From the NCBI RefSeq assembly GCF_001549985.1, contig NZ_LROZ01000004.1:1-64000 (forward strand): a stretch of 64,000 bases of DNA. The letters are read 5' to 3'. The stretch's first letter is position 1, and every line of letters starts with the position of its first letter. Shown here one piece after another: positions 10,161 through 19,554 of the stretch. Source of the DNA: Myroides odoratus (GTDB lineage Bacteria > Bacteroidota > Bacteroidia > Flavobacteriales > Flavobacteriaceae). Under the pieces are notes generated by a model. It was given only the letters and a program-made list of their open reading frames with translations. It made no database searches and was not told where the DNA came from. Made by a program: the position numbers and the translations under genes.

Positions 10161-11438
10161 ATGAAAAAAAATATAGCCTTACTATCTGGAATAATGCTGG
10201 CAAGTTTTGCTTCAGTAGCCCAGGAAGTTCATCAAATCACCAATATAGGTACTATGTCAATACAACCTCAGACTAAAGTTTCTACCTATTTTAACTTTGT
10301 AAATACTGCTTCAGGAAATGTGTTCAATGATGGAGAGTTTTATTTTCATGATGATTATGAAAATGATGGACTATTCGCTTTTTCATCTACTCAACGTACT
10401 GGAAAAGTTGTGTTTGAAGGTGATAACAAGAGTATTCAAAATATTAGTGGAGATTCACCAAGTATTTTTTATAATGTGATATTTAATAAAAGTGGAGATG
10501 ATTATTCTTTTAATTTGTCTAATGATATTTCGTCTGAAGGTAGTGTTGATTTTATGGATGGTATTGTCTGGGTTAATAAACAAGAAGGTGGCGCATTTCT
10601 TTTTTTAAAAGGGGCTACTCATGTTAATGCTTCAGATAAGAGTTATGTAGAAGGGGAAGTAAATAAAAAAGGGAATGAGATTTTTAAGTATCCTATTGGT
10701 AATAAGAAAAAATATCGCTATGCGAAGATATCTGCTTCAAAAAATTCAAAAGATGTTTTTGTAGGTAAGTATGTATTTGAGGATGAAGATTTTTTTAATA
10801 AACACGTTACTAAATCTGGATTGATTCAAGAATTAAATAATAAAGAATATTGGATAATTGATAGAGCAGATAATACTGCAGGTGACATTTTATTGACTTT
10901 GAGTTGGGATGAGCGTACAACACCCGCTACATTATTGAATGATGTTGAAAATAACATGCATATTGTTCGTTGGGATTCAGATCAAGAGTTATGGGTTGAT
11001 GAAGGAGGAGTCGTTGATATGTCTTCTAAAGAAATTACAACTATCTCTACAGTAAAAGGCTATGGGGTCTTTACACTAGCAACAGTAAAAAAAGGTTGGA
11101 ATTTAGAAGGAGACGTTGTCATTTACAATCTTGTGACACCTGATAATGATGGTAAGAATGATTACTTTATTATAGAGAACATTAACAAATATCCTAATAA
11201 TCGTGTTGAAATTTACAATCGTTGGGGAGTGAAGGTTTATGAGACTACTAATTATGATTCAAATGGAGATGGTAGTACTAACGTATTTACAGGTTATTCT
11301 GGTGGTAAAGTTACAGTTGATAAAAATAAAAAATTACCAAGTGGTACTTACTATTATGTGATTAACTATGAGTATAAAGATGATAACGGTAGCCGTATGA
11401 TTAGAAAAGCTGCTAATTTACATTTAGAATCCAATTAA
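10161..11438 (+). CDS. Type IX secreted protein with type B (gliding motility) C-terminal domain
   Basis: 425 residues with a signal peptide (ending ASVAQ) and a middle part of beta strands. From about residue 313 there is a CHU_C/TIGR04131-type sorting domain: VTPDNDGKNDYF, VEIYNRWGVKVYET, LPSGTYYYVINY. This domain directs export through the type IX secretion system and is later processed. Family knowledge is that type B substrates usually need a dedicated PorP/SprF partner, and such a gene starts 12 bases downstream. The mature protein is therefore probably displayed on, or released from, the surface. Confidence 0.85.
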   Translation: MKKNIALLSGIMLASFASVAQEVHQITNIGTMSIQPQTKVSTYFNFVNTASGNVFNDGEFYFHDDYENDGLFAFSSTQRTGKVVFEGDNKSIQNISGDSPSIFYNVIFNKSGDDYSFNLSNDISSEGSVDFMDGIVWVNKQEGGAFLFLKGATHVNASDKSYVEGEVNKKGNEIFKYPIGNKKKYRYAKISASKNSKDVFVGKYVFEDEDFFNKHVTKSGLIQELNNKEYWIIDRADNTAGDILLTLSWDERTTPATLLNDVENNMHIVRWDSDQELWVDEGGVVDMSSKEITTISTVKGYGVFTLATVKKGWNLEGDVVIYNLVTPDNDGKNDYFIIENINKYPNNRVEIYNRWGVKVYETTNYDSNGDGSTNVFTGYSGGKVTVDKNKKLPSGTYYYVINYEYKDDNGSRMIRKAANLHLESN

Positions 11439-11450
11439 ATATTAAAGTAG

Positions 11451-12383
11451 ATGAAAGCAATAAATACACTAAAAACGATTTTTCTTGGAGGTTTTGTTTT
11501 GTTTTGTTTAGAACAGACATATGCACAACAAGATTCACAGTACACCCAGTATATGTATAATCATTCGAGCTTCAATCCTGCTTATGCTGGTAGTAGAGAA
11601 GGTTTGAATATTTTTGGATTGTACCGCACTCAGTGGGTTGGGCTAGAGGGAGCACCTAAAACAGCAACACTATCGGTGAATACTCCTCTAGGGGATTCAG
11701 GTTTGGGATTAGGAGTGAATTTTATGAATGATCACTTAGGAGTGATGGATGAAAATACCTTATCTATTGATTTATCATATGCTATTGATTTGAATTATGA
11801 ATATAAATTGGCCTTTGGATTAAAGGGATCGGCAAATTTACTAGATGTAAACTACAGTAAATTACATATTTATAATCCAACTGATCCTGTTATTGAAAGC
11901 GATATTAAAAATGAATTTACACCTAATATAGGGGCGGGATTATTTTTGTATTCAGATAAATCATATGTTGGTTTATCTACACCGACTTTGTTAACGCGCT
12001 CCCGTTATGATGATAATAATGTTAAAACGTTACGCGAGAAAATGCACTTATATTTAACTGGAGGATATATTTTTGATTTAAATCCAAATTTGAAGTTTAA
12101 ACCTGCTACTATGGTAAAATTAGTACAAGGCTCTCCTTTACAAGTTGACTTAACTGCCAACTTTATGTTTGTAGATAAGTTTACACTTGGAGCAGCCTAC
12201 CGTTGGGATGCTTCAATAAGTGGTCTTGTAGGAGCTCAAGTCTCTGATAATATTTTTGTGGGTTATAGTTACGATGCGGATACAACAAAACTAGCTCGTT
12301 ATAGTTCAGGATCACATGAGATTTTTATGCGATTCACTTTGTTTAATAGTTTTAAGCGTATAGTAGCGCCTAGATTTTTTTAA
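11451..12383 (+). CDS. PorP/SprF family type IX secretion outer-membrane protein
   Basis: A 310-residue protein with signal peptide (ending TYAQQ) and the family signature just after it: QYTQYMYNHSSFNPAYAGS, then RTQWVGLEGAP. The rest alternates amphipathic strands, as expected of an outer-membrane beta barrel. PorP/SprF proteins assist secretion and anchoring of type B CTD substrates. It lies 12 bases after such a substrate and 12 bases before an OmpA-type protein, so the three form one transcription unit. Confidence 0.92.
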   Translation: MKAINTLKTIFLGGFVLFCLEQTYAQQDSQYTQYMYNHSSFNPAYAGSREGLNIFGLYRTQWVGLEGAPKTATLSVNTPLGDSGLGLGVNFMNDHLGVMDENTLSIDLSYAIDLNYEYKLAFGLKGSANLLDVNYSKLHIYNPTDPVIESDIKNEFTPNIGAGLFLYSDKSYVGLSTPTLLTRSRYDDNNVKTLREKMHLYLTGGYIFDLNPNLKFKPATMVKLVQGSPLQVDLTANFMFVDKFTLGAAYRWDASISGLVGAQVSDNIFVGYSYDADTTKLARYSSGSHEIFMRFTLFNSFKRIVAPRFF

Positions 12384-12395
12384 AAAGTTAAAATT

Positions 12396-14360
12396 ATGGG
12401 TAAAAATATAAAAAAACTTACTTTGATGTCTATGCTTTTAATAGGTGGATCTATTGTTGGATATAGTCAAATTAAAAAAGAGAAACAAGCGGATAAGAGC
12501 TTTAATCAAATGGCTTATGTAGATGCAATAAAAGTATATGAAAGTATTGCTAATAAAGGGTATGTAAATACATCAATTTTGGAGAAATTAGCTGATTCCT
12601 ATTACTTTAATGGTAAGTTGATAGAAGCAAATAAATGGTATACTGAATTATTTGATGGCCATTATCAAGATAAAAACTTGTCCGAATTACCTTCAGAATA
12701 TTATTATCGTTATTCACAAACTTTAAAATCAGTTGGAGATTACAATAAATCTCAACAAATGTTGGATCAGTTTGCTATTATAGAAAACCAAGACTCTAGA
12801 GTAGATTTATATAATAAAAATAGAGATTATTTAACTTATATAGAAAATCATTCAGATCGCTACAGTGTCACACTTTTGGATATTAATAGTAAGTATTCTG
12901 ATTATGGAGGAACAATTTTAGATAATAAGTTTGTTTTCACTTCATCGCGTTCAATGAATAATGATAAAAATGGAATTCATTCTTGGAACAATGAAAGTTA
13001 TACAAGTTTATATGAATCTAAAATTGCCTCAAATGGTTTTTTGGAAGAACCAGTACTTTTTGCACCGGAAATTGATTCTAAAGTTAATGATGCTACAGCT
13101 GTTTTTACTAAAGATGGGAAGACGATGTATTTTACTCGCAATAATTCCAAATTGAGTGGCAATAGTAAGCAAAATAAAGAGAATTTTTCTTTTTTAAAGT
13201 TATATAAGTCAGTCAAGCAAGCGGATGGGAAGTGGGGACTAGTAGAGGAATTACCGATTAATTCGGATAATTTTAATACAGCCCATCCGGCCTTGACTCC
13301 TGATGATAAATGGTTATATTTTTCTTCGGATCGTAAGGGTACATTGGGACAGTCAGATTTATATCGTGTTGCTCTGTATGAAAATGGAGGATATGGACCA
13401 ATAGAAAATTTAGGAAAAGTAATTAACACAGAAGGAAGAGAAAATTTTCCATTTATATCCTCAGATTATCAATTATATTTTTCTTCTGATGGCCATCCTG
13501 GTTTAGGAGGTATGGATGTTTTTGTATCAAAAATATATCCTGATGGTAGTTTAGGCCCTGTTAGAAATATGGGAAAACCAATAAATAGTAGTTTAGACGA
13601 TTTTGGTTTCTATTTTGAACCTAAACAAGGAAAGGGATTTGTGAGTTCAAATCGAGTTGGAGGTAATGGTTCTGATGATATCTACTTAGTAGTAGAAAAT
13701 CCTTGCAAAAAAATCCTTGAAGGAAAAGTATATGATAAAGATACTAATGAAGTATTATCTAATGCTACTGTTATTATTTCAGATGCGTTATATGAGAAAA
13801 GCGATACAGTTTATACTAATAATAGTGGAAATTTCATAACCTCTCATCTAGAATGTGGTCATAAATATCGTATAAAAGTTGAGAAAGAGTTTTATAATAC
13901 TGTTGAAGTTGTTTTAAATATAAATCAGGAACAAGAAAATAAAATAGTAAGTATAGGATTAGAGGAAACAAAAAAATTATTGACAATAGAGGATGATTTA
14001 TTTGAAAAGTTAGAACTTCAACCTATTCATTTTGATTTTAATCAATCAAATATTCGGAAAGAAACTGCTATTGAGCTTATGAAGGTTTTGGAAGTTATGA
14101 AAGAGTATCCAACGATGAAAATTGATATTCGATCTTATACTGATAGTAGAGGAAGTGAATCTTATAATAAGACTTTATCTAATCAACGTGCCCAATCAAC
14201 TATTAAGTGGATGGTCGATCATGGTATTGATCCAATGCGATTAACAGGACGAGGATATGGTCAAAGACATTTACTGAATAATTGTGGTAAAGGTGTAAAA
14301 TGTACTGAAGCTGAGCATGAAAAGAACCGAAGATCTGAGTTTATTATATTGGAGATCTAA
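12396..14360 (+). CDS. SprE/PorE-like OmpA-family protein with TPR and PD40 repeats
   Basis: 654 residues. After an N-terminal signal there is a TPR-like helical part (about 25-130). WD40-like PD40 beta-propeller repeats follow (about 150-430; DKWLYFSSDRKGTLGQSDLY, YQLYFSSDGHPGLGGMDVF), then a carboxypeptidase-regulatory-like beta domain (about 435-520). The C-terminal OmpA peptidoglycan-binding domain (about 543-654) has IHFDFNQSNI, DSRGS and NRRSEF. This order matches PorE-type proteins that link the type IX machinery to peptidoglycan. It is the third gene of the CTD-PorP-OmpA unit and is followed by a terminator. Confidence 0.88.
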   Translation: MGKNIKKLTLMSMLLIGGSIVGYSQIKKEKQADKSFNQMAYVDAIKVYESIANKGYVNTSILEKLADSYYFNGKLIEANKWYTELFDGHYQDKNLSELPSEYYYRYSQTLKSVGDYNKSQQMLDQFAIIENQDSRVDLYNKNRDYLTYIENHSDRYSVTLLDINSKYSDYGGTILDNKFVFTSSRSMNNDKNGIHSWNNESYTSLYESKIASNGFLEEPVLFAPEIDSKVNDATAVFTKDGKTMYFTRNNSKLSGNSKQNKENFSFLKLYKSVKQADGKWGLVEELPINSDNFNTAHPALTPDDKWLYFSSDRKGTLGQSDLYRVALYENGGYGPIENLGKVINTEGRENFPFISSDYQLYFSSDGHPGLGGMDVFVSKIYPDGSLGPVRNMGKPINSSLDDFGFYFEPKQGKGFVSSNRVGGNGSDDIYLVVENPCKKILEGKVYDKDTNEVLSNATVIISDALYEKSDTVYTNNSGNFITSHLECGHKYRIKVEKEFYNTVEVVLNINQEQENKIVSIGLEETKKLLTIEDDLFEKLELQPIHFDFNQSNIRKETAIELMKVLEVMKEYPTMKIDIRSYTDSRGSESYNKTLSNQRAQSTIKWMVDHGIDPMRLTGRGYGQRHLLNNCGKGVKCTEAEHEKNRRSEFIILEI

Positions 14361-14389
14361 TTTCTAGTCTATTTGTAGTTTGTTGAATT

Positions 14390-14428
14390 AGGGTTGAAAT
14401 GGTTTCTTGACTATTTTAGCCCTTTTTT
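14390..14428 (+). terminator. Rho-independent terminator of the surface-protein/T9SS operon
   Basis: Arms 14390-14400 and 14413-14423 pair (AGGGTT with AGCCCT through one wobble, then AAAT with ATTT) and are followed by six T. It lies 30 bases after the OmpA stop codon. The remainder up to 14614 is very T-rich and shows nothing else clear. Confidence 0.65.
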
Positions 14429-14614
14429 AGCCCTTTTTTATTTCATTAATTTGTTAAAAAATAAAGTTATTTATTTTTTTTTATTATTTTTAGTGTGTTA
14501 TTATTTTTAATTTATTTTTTTTGTTAAGTAATTGGAATTATAGAGATGCTCCGGTAATTATTAAATATATAGACAATAATAAAATTTTAGGATAATCATT
14601 TTTTTTAATTCAAG

Positions 14615-15595
14615 ATGAAAATAATAAATCACGATTGTGCAATCAACTTAGATTGGAGTACTATAGTTGCAGAATCTATGGGAGGTAATGTTGATGGAAA
14701 ATTTATAAGAGGAAATAATTCTTTTTATGAAGGTACTCATTATCTAACTCCCATCGAATCAGATATTTTTGTTATGTTGACAGATTTATACTATAAAGAG
14801 GATGCTACCATAAGTTATAAATGTCAAGGAGTTGAATATATAGGACTTTACTTTTATATTACAACGAGTGATGTCAATTTCACCATTGATAACAAATTTA
14901 ATTCTATTGGAAGACTTAATTACAATTTTTTGATTATTGATTCAAATGTTTTTTCCGAATACAAAGTGGAAAAGGGAACTTCTGTATATTCAATTTGTGT
15001 TTTTGTTAAGCGTGATACTTTAAAAAATATTTTTTTTAAGATTCCAAATATTAAACAAAATGTGCACTCAATTTTTGATGCAAATCAAAACATAATTGTT
15101 TATATGGATCGAATGCCTAGTAGTAGTTCAGCTTTAATTAATGATTTTAGAAAAATCTCTTATCAGCATTTGTATTTTGATAATTTTCTTAAGGGACTCG
15201 TATATGGTTTGCTAAATAATTATTTAGAAAAATTAAATACAAAAAAAATCATCATTAGCGATGTTTTAAATGAAGATTTTCAGAGAATATTATATTCTAA
15301 GATTAGCCTATTAGAGTCTTTAGAAGGACAATTTCCAGGTATAGATTTGCTAGCTAGTGAAGTATCCATGTCTACTTCAAAGTATAAGAAGTTGTTTTTA
15401 AAAATCACAGGTTTACCTCCTAATAAATTTTTCTATACAAATAAACTTTATTATTCTAAGGAATTGTTGGAATCAAGAAATTATCGAGTAAATGAGATAG
15501 TAGAAAAGTTGAATTATGGTAGTAGTTCTTATTTTGCTAAAAGCTTTAAAAAGATGTTTGGCGTGTTCCCAAAAGAATATCAAAGTTACTTTTAA
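14615..15595 (+). CDS. AraC-family transcriptional regulator
   Basis: 326 residues. The last 80 (about 245-326) form a double helix-turn-helix of the AraC type: LASEVSMSTSKYKKLFLKITG, then a second helix pair with YGSSSYFAKSFKKMFGVFPKEY. The N-terminal 240 residues match no domain I can name and probably sense a ligand or mediate pairing. The next gene, 9 bases on, has the same layout and length, so the two are tandem paralogues. They follow the surface locus in the same direction, so control of that locus is plausible. Confidence 0.85.
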   Translation: MKIINHDCAINLDWSTIVAESMGGNVDGKFIRGNNSFYEGTHYLTPIESDIFVMLTDLYYKEDATISYKCQGVEYIGLYFYITTSDVNFTIDNKFNSIGRLNYNFLIIDSNVFSEYKVEKGTSVYSICVFVKRDTLKNIFFKIPNIKQNVHSIFDANQNIIVYMDRMPSSSSALINDFRKISYQHLYFDNFLKGLVYGLLNNYLEKLNTKKIIISDVLNEDFQRILYSKISLLESLEGQFPGIDLLASEVSMSTSKYKKLFLKITGLPPNKFFYTNKLYYSKELLESRNYRVNEIVEKLNYGSSSYFAKSFKKMFGVFPKEYQSYF

Positions 15596-15604
15596 TTTAT
15601 TTTT

Positions 15605-16621
15605 ATGAAAGATTCTTTATTAAAATTCGGACATGAGTTTAGTTTAGATCCAAAATGGTTGCGAAAATTTGTTTCGGAATTAGGTTGTCAATTAGTTGAT
15701 GATAGGCTACTGATTTTCCCTGAAGATATAGCCCAAGGAGGATCCTATTTTTTAGAAATTTTACCTGATGTTTCAGTGCTGGTAATTGATATGAAATTTA
15801 TGCAGTCAATTGAATTTACTCGTTTTCCAAGTATGGATGAATGTTGGATTATTTATTATGACATGAGTGAATTTTTAAATGAACATATCTTAGAAGGAAT
15901 TAAACATATTACAGGTATAGATTCGAGTTTTACTTTTGCAATAGTTGATAGTTCTATTAGTAGTACTTATCGAGCAAAAAAGGATGAAAGAGTTTTTTTT
16001 TTAAGGATTTTTATCAGAAAAACTTTTTTAAAGTCAATGTTAAATGATGATATATTATTGGCTAAATTTAATTTTTTGTTAATTGAAAATCAAAAATTTT
16101 TCTATGGATTAATTGATAGTAAGAGTAAAATGATGCTTTATAAATTACAACAGTATAAAATTGACGATTTTAATTATGAATTTATACTAAAAAGTGTGTC
16201 GTATAATTTATTAGGGTATTTTACCGATAGATTAATCTTAGATATTTCATCGTCAAATATGTATGTAGGTGATCGAGAAGCTATAATTAGAAGCCATAAA
16301 TTTTTACTTTCTAATCTTTATATTCCATTTCCTGGTATGATAGCACTAGCTAAATATGCTAATATGTCTGTTTCAAAATATATTAATCTCTTCAAAGAGA
16401 TATATGGCTTAACACCAGTTAGTTTATTTAGAAAGGAGAAATTATTACTAGCAAAAAAATTACTAGAGAGTGGTGAATTCAAACGAGTATATGATGTGGC
16501 ATATTTTTTAGGTTTTCAAAAAGCATCTTATTTTTCATTATTATACTATAAAGAGTTTGGTTTATACCCCATGGAAAGCGTATATCAAAAGAATAATAGT
16601 AATAGAATTATTAAGAGATGA
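15605..16621 (+). CDS. AraC-family transcriptional regulator (tandem paralogue)
   Basis: 338 residues with a C-terminal AraC-type DNA-binding region (about 242-325): LAKYANMSVSKYINLFKEIYG and FLGFQKASYFSLLYYKEFG. The N-terminal part is divergent from the preceding gene but of equal size. The 9-base gap indicates cotranscription with it. The targets are unknown. The coding region is extremely AT-rich with runs of T, like its neighbours. Confidence 0.82.
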   Translation: MKDSLLKFGHEFSLDPKWLRKFVSELGCQLVDDRLLIFPEDIAQGGSYFLEILPDVSVLVIDMKFMQSIEFTRFPSMDECWIIYYDMSEFLNEHILEGIKHITGIDSSFTFAIVDSSISSTYRAKKDERVFFLRIFIRKTFLKSMLNDDILLAKFNFLLIENQKFFYGLIDSKSKMMLYKLQQYKIDDFNYEFILKSVSYNLLGYFTDRLILDISSSNMYVGDREAIIRSHKFLLSNLYIPFPGMIALAKYANMSVSKYINLFKEIYGLTPVSLFRKEKLLLAKKLLESGEFKRVYDVAYFLGFQKASYFSLLYYKEFGLYPMESVYQKNNSNRIIKR

Positions 16622-16758
16622 GTTTAAGTTTTGTAGAATACTAGCTACTAAAAAAAAGCTTTTTTTTTTGTTTTTATATTTTTTTATGTATCATTTGAAA
16701 TATTCAGCACTTGTATTTTTGTATCATAGTTATCCTGAATTAGAAATTTAAATTTTAA

Positions 16759-17208
16759 ATGATGTTTTTAAAAGATATCCACATTGGGAAATTCTTAAAA
16801 GAGAGAGTAGAAGAGTTAGAAATAGAATCATCAAGGTTGTCTGATTTTTTAAATATGAGTGAAGAAGAAGTTTTAAAAAGTTATGAAGAAAAAACGATTT
16901 CAACCGAGTTGTTATTGAGATGGTCAAAAATTCTAGAGTACGATTTTTTTAGACTTTATAGTGGGCATTTAGTGTTTTATTCTCCACAACGTGTAGACTT
17001 GACTAATCTAGCAAAAAAAGAAAGTAGTTTGCCTACTTTCAGGAAGAATATTTATACAAAGGAAATTATTAATTTCATAATTCAACAGATTCTAACTAAT
17101 GAAAAAACAAAAAGGGAGGTAATAAAGGAATATAATATCCCTAAAAACACTTTATATAGATGGTTACACAAATATTCAAATATTGAAAATAATGAAAAAT
17201 GGACCTAA
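16759..17208 (+). CDS. Small HTH protein (transposase-/XRE-like)
   Basis: 149 residues. The N-terminal 60 residues (KDIHIGKFLKERVEELEIES, then LNMSEEEVLKSYE) look like an XRE-type helix-turn-helix. Residues about 117-143 (KREVIKEYNIPKNTLYRWLHKYS) resemble the helix-turn-helix of IS3-type OrfA proteins. There is no catalytic domain. Proteins of this build are common as small two-gene sets in flavobacteria, and here the next gene overlaps its end. It probably binds DNA; the target is unknown. Confidence 0.6.
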   Translation: MMFLKDIHIGKFLKERVEELEIESSRLSDFLNMSEEEVLKSYEEKTISTELLLRWSKILEYDFFRLYSGHLVFYSPQRVDLTNLAKKESSLPTFRKNIYTKEIINFIIQQILTNEKTKREVIKEYNIPKNTLYRWLHKYSNIENNEKWT

Positions 17209-17524
17209 TTATAATAATATTTATAGAGATTTAATTGAAAAGCAATTCCCAGAAAGAGTAGAAGAATTTTCTTCTCTTTTATCAGTAGATATAACAAATA
17301 GTATACAAGTTATAGAACTTAATAATTTGTTGTTTTATCAATTTGATAATATTAAGGAATGGAATAATCAAAAATTCAAGTCTTATGATTTAATTAGTGT
17401 TATGAAGATTTTGAAATTTCAAGAGGAAAATTCTCTTAGTAATGTAGATGTGTCTAATTTCTTTAGAATTAGTAGAAATACTTTAGCAAGTTGGAAAAAG
17501 AAGAGAAAAATGTTTAATATTTAA
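17192..17524 (+). CDS. Small HTH protein, overlaps preceding gene
   Basis: I chose the ATG at 17192, giving 110 residues; a TTG three codons upstream is the alternative. The gene overlaps the previous stop codon by 17 bases, so translation is probably coupled. The C-terminal part (SNVDVSNFFRISRNTLASWK) is a helix-turn-helix of the kind seen in transposase-like regulators. The rest is unrecognised. It is probably a partner of the preceding protein. Confidence 0.55.
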   Translation: MKNGPNYNNIYRDLIEKQFPERVEEFSSLLSVDITNSIQVIELNNLLFYQFDNIKEWNNQKFKSYDLISVMKILKFQEENSLSNVDVSNFFRISRNTLASWKKKRKMFNI

Positions 17525-17550
17525 AAAAATACATTAACAGAAATAGAATT

Positions 17551-17874
17551 ATGAATAACAAAATCTTGTCAATTATTTCTTACATCACTTTAATAGGATG
17601 GTTGGTAGCATATTTTATAGGGAAAGAAAAGGCAGATGATTTATTAAAATATCATTTGAAACAAGCTTTAGGGGTGCTTATTATTGCCATAGTATTTAAT
17701 ATTATAGTTAGTATAATTGTATTTATGGCACCTTTCTTATCCTTTATAGGATACTTTGGAATTATTTTCTTGGTTTTTATAATTTTAGGTATAGTAAGAG
17801 CCTCGAATTCTGAAAAAACACCATTACCTCTAATTGGTAAGTGGTTTGAAAATAGTTTCAAATTTATTGACTAA
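17551..17874 (+). CDS. DUF4870-type small membrane protein
   Basis: 107 residues with three hydrophobic segments (about 7-25, 45-68, 70-92) and the conserved family layout: an N-terminal helix, a hydrophilic stretch with KYHLKQAL, two more helices and a charged C terminus after IVRASNSEK. Members are inner-membrane proteins of unknown function. It is the last gene before a strong terminator. Confidence 0.75.
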   Translation: MNNKILSIISYITLIGWLVAYFIGKEKADDLLKYHLKQALGVLIIAIVFNIIVSIIVFMAPFLSFIGYFGIIFLVFIILGIVRASNSEKTPLPLIGKWFENSFKFID

Positions 17875-17883
17875 TTCCATAAT

Positions 17884-17912
17884 AGAAGCTCCTATTAAGG
17901 AGCTTCTTTTTT
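17884..17912 (+). terminator. Strong intrinsic terminator
   Basis: A perfect 10-bp stem (arms 17884-17893 and 17898-17907, AGAAGCTCCT / AGGAGCTTCT) with a 4-base loop and a T-run to 17912, ten bases after the DUF4870 stop codon. Confidence 0.88.
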
Positions 17913-18139
17913 GATACTGTTAGTTGAAAGTATTTCAATAATACTTATTTCTTAAAAAAACAACAATAAAAAACGATATGCAATATTGAGTTGATGTTTT
18001 ATTATTTGGCTTAGTTCAACTCCTAGTGCATAAAATCTTATATTAATAATTTTTTAGTAGTTCTATTAGATAAGATTGGATGAAAACATAATAAAAGTAT
18101 ATTATTGGAGTACTTGCCTTAATAGTTAAATTAATAATA

Positions 18140-18775
18140 ATGAATGAAGAAATTAAATTATCATCTACAAGAGATATACTAAATAAACTTAAAATTAAAT
18201 TAGGATTTAAAAAATCAAATGAATTAGCTAAATTTATTGGTGTTAAACCTAATACAATCTCGTCATGGATAATTAGAGATTCAATGCCTTGTCATATATT
18301 ATTAGAGATATGTTTAAAATATAATATAGACTTGAATTATTTATTTTTTGAAAATAGTTTTATAAAAAGTCTTGAGAATAACTATGTTAAAGTTCCTATT
18401 TTATATATTCACAATTATTGGGATTATTATTTTAATCCTATTTTTAAGAATACTGAGATAATGCCTGTTATTTATTTACTTAAAGATTTCGATTTTGATA
18501 TTGTTATAGAGATTGCTGTAGAAAATGAAAAATCACTAAAAAGTAAAATTCTTTTTACTTTCTGTAAGAAAGTGAGTTGGGATGAATTAAAGATAGAAGA
18601 AACTTATATTTTTTTAGTAAAGGATAAAGGTTTTTTATATGCTAAATTGGTGGCTATAGATTTTGATTTAAATTTCTTACAGCTTGATTTGGGTAATAAA
18701 AAGAGTGTCAATGTGGATCTTAAAGATAGTTTAGAACTTTTTTTGTGTAAAGGTTTTTATAATCATGTACAATAG
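18140..18775 (+). CDS. CI-repressor-type HTH protein
   Basis: 211 residues. Residues about 8-70 match the N-terminal domain of phage CI-type repressors: LNKLKIKLGFKKSNELAKFI, then VKPNTISSWIIRDSMP, and ICLKYNIDLNYLF. The C-terminal 140 residues are beta-rich, in the position of the S24/LexA-like domain, but I do not see a clear Ser-Lys catalytic pair or Ala-Gly cleavage site. It could therefore be a non-cleaved regulator. No phage genes surround it. Confidence 0.7.
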   Translation: MNEEIKLSSTRDILNKLKIKLGFKKSNELAKFIGVKPNTISSWIIRDSMPCHILLEICLKYNIDLNYLFFENSFIKSLENNYVKVPILYIHNYWDYYFNPIFKNTEIMPVIYLLKDFDFDIVIEIAVENEKSLKSKILFTFCKKVSWDELKIEETYIFLVKDKGFLYAKLVAIDFDLNFLQLDLGNKKSVNVDLKDSLELFLCKGFYNHVQ

Positions 18776-18903
18776 TACTTCTTTTTTTATTAGATTTATT
18801 TTAACGTGCAGTTTAATTTTAGTACTCTTTTTAAGAGTTTTTAGTGGCGGTAAGTTGAGTAAAATATATTCCTATAAATTAATTAACTTTTAAAAAATCT
18901 CAA

Positions 18904-19026
18904 ATGAAACATCAACATCTATTTGAATTAATGGAAATTAGTTCAGTAGTTTTTTTGTACGGTATTACAAGTATTATACTGATACTTAAACTGATTAGAT
19001 ATTATAAGCAGAAAAATCGAAATTGA
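18904..19026 (+). CDS. Possible 40-residue single-helix membrane peptide
   Basis: An ATG-started frame of 40 codons with a hydrophobic stretch (VVFLYGITSIILILKLI) and a basic tail (RYYKQKNRN), as in small membrane proteins or toxin-like peptides. No homologue is recognised and there is no strong start context. It may be a chance frame in a decayed region. Confidence 0.25.
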   Translation: MKHQHLFELMEISSVVFLYGITSIILILKLIRYYKQKNRN

Positions 19027-19253
19027 TTATGTATGTTAGTTATTTTTAGTATTAAATAATTGTTTAAAAAGTAGTTCAATACGTTTTAATTTTAAAAAAA
19101 ATGGAGTGCCTAATGTGAAGGCTTTCCCTTTTTTGATATATTTTTTAGAATATTTATTTCCTAACGCTTTATTGCAATGGTTATTTTTTTTTTTTTGTTG
19201 ATATTACGTTTCGATTCGGGTCTGTGTTTACATTCAAACTGTATCACTTATTC

Positions 19254-19521
19254 TGTAGGCGGCTTCCTTAAAAATTAGATAAGGAAGATCTGCAAAGGAA
19301 ATATCTTGATATTTGATATTGATAAGCGTACGTTTTATTACTGAAGAAAGAATTATGGTTGAATCGAAAAACAAGAGTTGAAACGTTTAAAAGCGCTTGA
19401 AAAGGAAAATCGAAAACTTAAAAATATATATACAGATGTTAGTTTAGACAATAAATGCTCAAAGATATCTTGTTAAAAAAGATCTAAGTACTGCAGATAA
19501 AGTAGAATGGGGGAGCCTACA
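19254..19521 (+). mobile_element. Relic of an IS3-family element (orfA fragment between short inverted ends)
   Basis: Bases 19372 onward translate to QELKRLKALEKENRKLKNIY, TDVSLDN, then after a frame break KDLSTADK. This is the leucine-rich C-terminal part of an IS3-type OrfA. Upstream, degraded codons still read AKEIS. The segment is bounded by TGTAGGC (19254-19260) and its complement GCCTACA (19515-19521), in the TG...CA form of IS3 ends. orfB is absent. I see no target duplication. Confidence 0.55.
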
Positions 19522-19554
19522 GTGACTTAACAGTATAAAATATTTTCTACATTA

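Noticed and set aside
16557..16751. 64-codon frame after the second AraC gene
   Set aside because: It overlaps the AraC 3' end in another frame, and its sequence is a run of Phe/Leu from T-rich DNA.
18140..18775. Prophage region around the CI-type repressor
   Set aside because: No integrase, terminase, portal or tail genes are near; the YadA-like repeats nearby belong to signal-peptide proteins, not tail fibres.
19200..19225. tRNA-like T-loop (TTTCGATTCGGG) as an attachment site
   Set aside because: No matching stems or cloverleaf could be formed around it.
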